Position numbers and translations under genes: made by a program
Assembly (NCBI GenBank): GCA_021030905.1
Contig: JAGFMI010000030.1
Span: forward strand, 174,017 to 238,016
Direction of reading: 5' to 3'
DNA: 64,000 bases
From: Pyrenula massariospora
Lineage: Eukaryota; Ascomycota; Eurotiomycetes; Pyrenulales; Pyrenulaceae
Shown here: positions 59,448 to 64,000 of the stretch, one piece after another
Numbering within the stretch: the stretch's first letter is position 1
How the letters are laid out: every line of letters starts with the position of its first letter
Notes under the pieces: model-generated
Told to the model about the DNA's origin: nothing
The model's database searches: none
The model's input: only the letters and a program-made list of their open reading frames with translations

Positions 59448-61282
59448 CTAGGCCCCAAGCTTCCGCGCCATTTTTGCCACTTCATCCACCAATCTCTCCC
59501 GTTCAAAAACTTTCTTCTTGCCCTTTTCTCGAATCACGTCCGAAGTCTCCACCACTCGCAATACCTGCACCACTTCTCCGCTCGGTTGCACCAAGTATAC
59601 TAGCATACCCAGCGCTCTTAGCATCCCGTTCAGTCCCTCAGCACTCTCCTCTTCGTTCTTGATCGCTTCCACCAGTGCAGCAACGAGCTCGACCTGCTCC
59701 GCTTCGGGCAAAGCTTCGGAATTGGAGTTGATCCGAGCTTTGTGATTGTAGAGAGCAAGGTTGTAAATGAGAGCTGCGGCGAGGTGGCGGATGGTGGATT
59801 TGGTACCTAGGAGAGATGATTTGGCTAGCGTGAGAATTCTGTCATTGAGTGGCCCGGCTGCAACAAGTAATGGAGGATATAATGGCGACGCGAACGTGTT
59901 GCAAAGCAATTGAAGGGTAACAACGTGGAGATTGTGTGGTATTGCCGTAGTTGTGGGTATTAGTTTCATAACCAGAGAGTGATGTGGCTGAGATGCGAAG
60001 AAGCCGCTGATGCGAGGGTCTGCAAAAGCAGCCCGTAGGAGATCAACGATCGCAAATGTTGCGGCAGAGTCAGACGAAAGGTCAATAGAGTGGATCATAT
60101 CACTGAATGCTTGTAAATTAGGGACATGCGCCTCGGCTGCCGACGACTTGGTCCGGGTTTGGATGAAATCCACTAAGGACTTGAAAGATGGATTTGACTG
60201 AATGGTCTCGGGAACTTTGGCAAAAAGCTTATCCAGTGGAGGCGACTTGGCGAACAAAGCATATTCCGAATTTGGATGGGAGAACGTTGGCAGATACATG
60301 TTCTTGTGCGGATGTTCTGGCCACGCCATTTGGATCAACAACTTTACATTGCCGTTTAACTTTGAGGGATCTGCTCCACTCCATTCATTCTCCTTCTCAC
60401 CCTTCAGGAACGTCATGAATGTGGGCGTAACATGGACGTTGTAAGCTGCAATAAGATCTCGCTCTGCGTAATTGAGGTCAATTTTTATGAGCGTACACTT
60501 CGCACCAGCTTCCTCAGCAAGAGAGTCAAAGGTGGGATAGACAATCTTGCATGGGCCACAGGTGGACGAAGTAAAGAAGATGACAGCGCAGGAGGAGAGC
60601 GCCCCTTCGAGGAGGTTGCTCGCTTCGGCAAGCGTGGTAATGTTGTGAACTTTCCCCAGCTCCATGGCATGCCCGTTTGTATATTTATTAGCATTCCCAG
60701 CAGGCCCCACATTTTGGTTTGGGGGCTTGCCATTGATAGGCAAAACGTTGGACTTGGCTGGTGTAACATCATCACCACCTTGAGTTATACCGCGCATCGC
60801 CTGGTCTATATGCGGTCTAAGCATCTTTCCGAATGGCGTATCTAGAACCTTTTGCGGCAAGTCGCGAATATGGACTGGTATTTCTTTGCCCGTCAGGAAC
60901 ATCGATAGATCTTGAGTGAAGTTGTTGCAATTATGGAGGAAGAGATCGTACGACTCTGCTGTGTAAATCTCCGCCAGAGACTCCATGTACTCTTCTATGA
61001 TCTGCTGAGGAATCTGTGTCTCGCCTTGCTTGATAACCTGCATCGGTCGGCCATGATGCGTTGTTCCGGGAACTTTGCGCTGGACCCCGGATCCGAAGAA
61101 GTATTCAACACCACCAAAGACCAAAGAGGTATGGTAGATTGCGTCCAGCTGAATGCCTGTCAGAGGTAGAGACCACTGTCGAGCAAGACCCTAAAAATTC
61201 AATCAGGTTGAGGAACATTCGTCTGGAGGACTGATAGCAATAATACCTGAGAAAGATCGTAAACGTAGAGCTCAACTTCCAT
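59448..61282 (-). CDS. PPPDE peptidase-thioredoxin-PUL domain protein
   Basis: Exons 61282-61247 and 61190-59448 give 592 residues in phase. Residues 1-140 form a PPPDE (DeSI-type) peptidase, a papain-like fold that cleaves SUMO or ubiquitin conjugates. Its catalytic pair is His32 in IYHTSLVFGG and Cys100 in FLHNCNNFTQD. A thioredoxin domain follows at about 190-300 with the redox motif CGPC at 223-226. From about 340 to the end is a PUL-type armadillo domain (AFADPRISGFFASQPHHSLV, HLAAALIYNLALYNH), which in Ufd3/PLAA binds Cdc48. The combination suggests a Cdc48-linked deconjugating enzyme with redox sensitivity; that reading is inference. The three-domain layout is, from memory, a recurring fungal architecture. 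The gene is intact and starts 363 bp from the divergent EF-hand gene. Confidence 0.9.
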
Positions 61283-61645
61283 CGGCTGCATCTGTAGCTG
61301 GCTGCGGCTGCCAAGATAATGTACAAGAAAATCTTTGAATGTGATGATTTTTTCCGCTCGAAATTTCCTAGTAAGCCTCAGGAAGTGTAGAGATGCTCTA
61401 CAGGCAAGTAGATATGCTCCCAACAGCACGCATGTGACAGGGTACGCGACGCCGACATCGTCACCACAAGGCTGATCGACGCCAACTACAAGGCTAGTTA
61501 TGCAGGCACTAATGCGCGGCTGAACCCAGATCCTTGGCACCGGCTCTACTGAGTCTAGGGAGACTTTTCAAGGTCGCCAGATGCCTGTAGGCGGTACAAC
61601 TTTCCTAGTGAGCCCATTCGCAACACAGAGGTGCTTCGAGACTAA
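61283..61645. promoter_or_regulatory. Divergent promoter between PPPDE-Trx-PUL and EF-hand genes
   Basis: A gap of 363 bp separates opposite start codons. The left gene's frame stays open upstream of its ATG to about 61540, but that extension is not supported by family length. No defined element is recognised. Confidence 0.45.
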
Positions 61646-62343
61646 ATGGTAGTCCTAGTTCTCATAACTTTTCCTTCAGTCTGCTGACTACGCTCCTTTC
61701 TAGCCACCTAAGCGCAAAACTGGAGCTTCCGCTGCGTCAAAAGACAAGGGCAAACAGCCAGCTTCGAAACAGCGCTCTAAGCTTGCCCGGGAAAACAACA
61801 TCTCCGCAGACGATGAATCTGAAATAAAGGAAGCTTTCAGGCTATTCGCTGAGCATAATGTCGAAGATTATGAGTACGAGAAGGAAGGGGTATTGAAGAC
61901 GCAGGATGTGAGAAGGGCAATGGTGTTCGTGTGGCCCTGTCAATTGTACGATCGAGACTGACAAAGAATACTTCAGCGCGCTGAATCTTGCACCATCATC
62001 TGGCTCAGAACTCACTCAGATAATCGATTTCCTAGATACTGACTCAACGGGCTACGTCACCTATGCGCATTTCCTCCCCGTATGTGCGATAAAGCTCCGA
62101 GATCGGCCCTCTGAAGAAGAAGCCTCCGAAGTGGAAGGTGCTTACAAACTCTTCACACGCGGAGGTAATGGCCCGATCACGGTGGCGCACCTGAAAAGGA
62201 TAGCGAGGGAGCTAAACCAAGACGTATCAGAAGACATGCTAAGGGCAATGGTTCTGGAAGCAAATGGTGGGGCAGGAGTAGGCAGAGGCGTGGGGATGGA
62301 TGATTTTAACAATATCATGAGGAGGGCAGGAGTATTCAGTTGA
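61646..62343 (+). CDS. EF-hand calcium-binding protein, calmodulin/centrin-like
   Basis: Exons 61646-61648, 61704-61924 and 61977-62343 give 196 residues. The first exon is the start codon alone: ATG is followed at once by a GTAGTC donor, and the next exon starts PPKRKTGASAASKDKGKQPA after a TTCTAG acceptor. A basic disordered N-terminus of about 45 residues leads into EF-hand-like pairs (EIKEAFRLFAEHNVEDYEYE, TQIIDFLDTDSTGYVTYAHF, EGAYKLFTRGGNGPITVAHL, MVLEANGGAGVGRGVGMDDF). Only the second loop (DTDSTGYVTYAHF) keeps a near-canonical calcium ligand set; the others are degenerate. The closest relatives by pattern are fungal centrin/Cdc31-like and calmodulin-like proteins. The second donor (GT/GTTCGT) is chosen for phase and is less certain. 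Confidence 0.75.
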
Positions 62344-62489
62344 CCGTTATCTGTCCTGCTTTGATTGTCTTTGGTAAGCGCGGCGTTCCGGGACCAAGAA
62401 TTCTATCTACTTCACGAACTTTTAGCTCTCCTTTACCATGATATTCTCCTTTGTATCCACCGCCACCAATTTTGCCTCTAATGACTAGT

Positions 62490-63420
62490 TTAGACTGAGA
62501 GCTCACTCATCCCTTTCGCTTCTAACTCTCTCAGCTTTTCTAGTCGCTTGGTTATGTTGTTGATTTCGACGTTGATATCCTGGATTTCTGTGCCCGGTCC
62601 CCGATACTTTGTGCCTTCTCCATAGTTGAGACAAGCATCTGCATGACATCCACACTTCACTTGGTGTCCAATAAGTTTTGCAAGCAGGTTCTGAATTTCT
62701 AAATCTGCCTCTGCGATGAAGATTCGGACAACATTGAGGAACGCTGGAGTGTTCTTCTCAGTGCGTCCGCTGATGATTGCTTTACCACAGTTAGCACGTC
62801 TGCCAAGCAGCACGCTGCCCTACAAAGAACAACGAGAACTTCTATCTGAAATCTTTACTTATGTACAAGTCTTTGTAATTGACTGTATGTTCATCCTAGC
62901 TATGTCACAAATAAGTGAGAAGATGTACCAAAAGTGGACATCTCTAATATTTGATATTCAGTCAATCCTCTCTGTCTTCTGAAAGTCCTCATAGGACATC
63001 TTCAATGAAGAAATTTTCATGTCTGAAGTGAATGGTAAACCAGCTTCAACCTTTGATCTCTCACTTGCCCACTGCAGGAGAACGTCCCCTTATTGTATTC
63101 CTAGATCACAACTCCGCTGTCTATGCTTGCTCCTTCAAGGCATCCTATCTTTCAATTCGCTTGTTGAGGTCCGCAATCCATGCTTCAAGTAGTTCGTCTC
63201 GGCGGCCAAACCCGTATTGGAGATTTAAGCGGGAAGAGAGAGCTTGGAATAAGGTAATAGTGACAAAATTTTGAGAACATCCATATGTAAGCTCGTGTTC
63301 AATGACAATCTCTAGAGCGTTCTGGATGGATTTTTGGTGCTTTGCAATTTGGTCGCGGACTGCTTTGAGACTGACAGCAGGATTCTTTTTGATCGATTTA
63401 CTTAAAGGAGTCTGTTGAAG
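62490..63420 (-). pseudogene. Remnant of an unknown fungal gene with C-to-T-type stops
   Basis: The 107-codon 3' end is open (LLGRRANCGKAIISGRTEKN, ADLEIQNLLAKLIGHQVKCG, TKRLEKLRELEAKGMSEL). Upstream the same frame is interrupted by TAG, TAA and TGA in places where CAG, CAA or CGA would restore coding text, for example between RSSRCSL and GSVLLG and between ITKTCT and VKIS. Further upstream a coding-like stretch (HQKSIQNALEIVIEHELTYG, QALSSRLNLQYGFGRRDELL) is followed by ER-stop-DALKEQA-stop-TAEL, again TAG each time. The 5' end is lost in the AT-rich tail. I do not recognise the family. The pattern fits an old gene copy damaged by RIP-type C-to-T change. Confidence 0.55.
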
Positions 63421-63927
63421 CTGCTTAAAATTTAAGTGACAGGATACACATCATCGTGAATAAAGGTTTTCTTCTTATCAAACAGAGATAGTAAACGCGA
63501 GGGGTTGTATATTATTTTTTATTATTCTATCTATTTTGGCGAGCAGATGAATTTTACTCATAAATTTAAAAATGATATTTATTTAAATTTAGCGCGCTTT
63601 TATTTTATTATATAAATAATAATAAATATATCGCTTAATATATTTTTTAATTATTTAAAATTTTATAAAACGTTCACTAATTCGTAATTTAATAAAATAA
63701 GTTTAAATTTTATAAATATAAAATTCTAATAATAAATAACGAGTTTTAAAAAATAAAAAATAATAAAATAAATATTAAATGGCTGCTTTCGAGCTTTTCT
63801 ATTATTATTTAAAATTTATAATAAGTTTAAAAAAAATTCGATAACTAAATTATTTTTTTAGCTATTATTTTAAAATGATAATATTTTTTTATTTTATTTT
63901 TTTTATTTTTTATTTTTTTAAACTTTA

Positions 63928-63929
<2 letters not shown>
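63421..63929. other. AT-rich tract (RIP-like)
   Basis: From about 63480 the sequence is almost pure A and T with very few G or C and many TA steps, unlike anything to its left. This composition is typical of AT-rich blocks produced by RIP on repeats in Pezizomycotina, or of a subtelomeric or centromere-proximal edge. No gene can be read in it. Confidence 0.75.

Positions 63930-63930
<1 letters not shown>

Positions 63931-64000
<70 letters not shown>
63931..64000 (+). repeat. (TTA)n microsatellite at window edge
   Basis: About 23 uninterrupted TTA units reach the last base of the window. The true length is unknown because the array continues past the edge, or the assembly stops here. Confidence 0.95.

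Noticed and set aside
1-64000. CRISPR arrays, operons or ribosome binding sites
   Set aside because: The gene structure is eukaryotic with spliceosomal introns, and no spaced direct-repeat array was seen.

Overview
The window is a gene-dense piece of a filamentous ascomycete (Pezizomycotina) nuclear genome. Most genes carry one to six short GT-AG introns (about 43-75 nt) with TAAC/TAAT-like branch points. Fungal gene families are abundant: NLR-type STAND proteins, DUF7025 AAA ATPases and CorA-like channels. The right end collapses into an AT-rich tract of the kind left by repeat-induced point mutation (RIP). The class (Leotiomycetes, Lecanoromycetes or other) cannot be fixed from what I can see.

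1-24 kb is mostly housekeeping: the 3' end of mitoribosomal uL29m, a coiled-coil hypothetical, a three-exon multipass membrane protein, Rab GDI, the polarity factor Tea4/Bud14, RAD18, the ESCRT protein CHM7 head-to-head with POL32 (DNA polymerase delta subunit), the AMPK gamma subunit SNF4, a Ser-rich hypothetical, a CorA-like channel and an isochorismatase-fold hydrolase.

24.7-32 kb is accessory: a 979-residue DUF7025-AAA ATPase, a 220-bp non-coding element with perfect 63-bp terminal inverted repeats and TA target duplication (a Tc1/mariner-type MITE), and a DUF7708 STAND-like protein whose nucleotide-binding loop looks lost.

32.8-49.3 kb mixes conserved genes (a short kinesin-3, TRAPP subunit TRS85, RCC1) with variable ones (a small secreted Cys-rich protein, a berberine-bridge oxidoreductase, a broken subtilase).

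50.1-54 kb holds the most unusual locus: a decayed NLR in which an NB-ARC ATPase lacking its P-loop is joined in one reading frame to a second NACHT-like ATPase with an intact P-loop.

54.1-62.4 kb returns to conserved genes with a mitochondrial theme: uL4m and mL38 share a promoter, and an IMP1-type inner-membrane protease converges on mL38. A PPPDE-thioredoxin-PUL protein and an EF-hand protein follow as a divergent pair. The last 1.5 kb is a gene remnant with C-to-T-type stop codons, an AT-rich tract and a (TTA)n repeat at the edge of the window.

Exon coordinates were derived by eye from splice motifs, reading-frame phase and family similarity. No homology search or transcript data were available.
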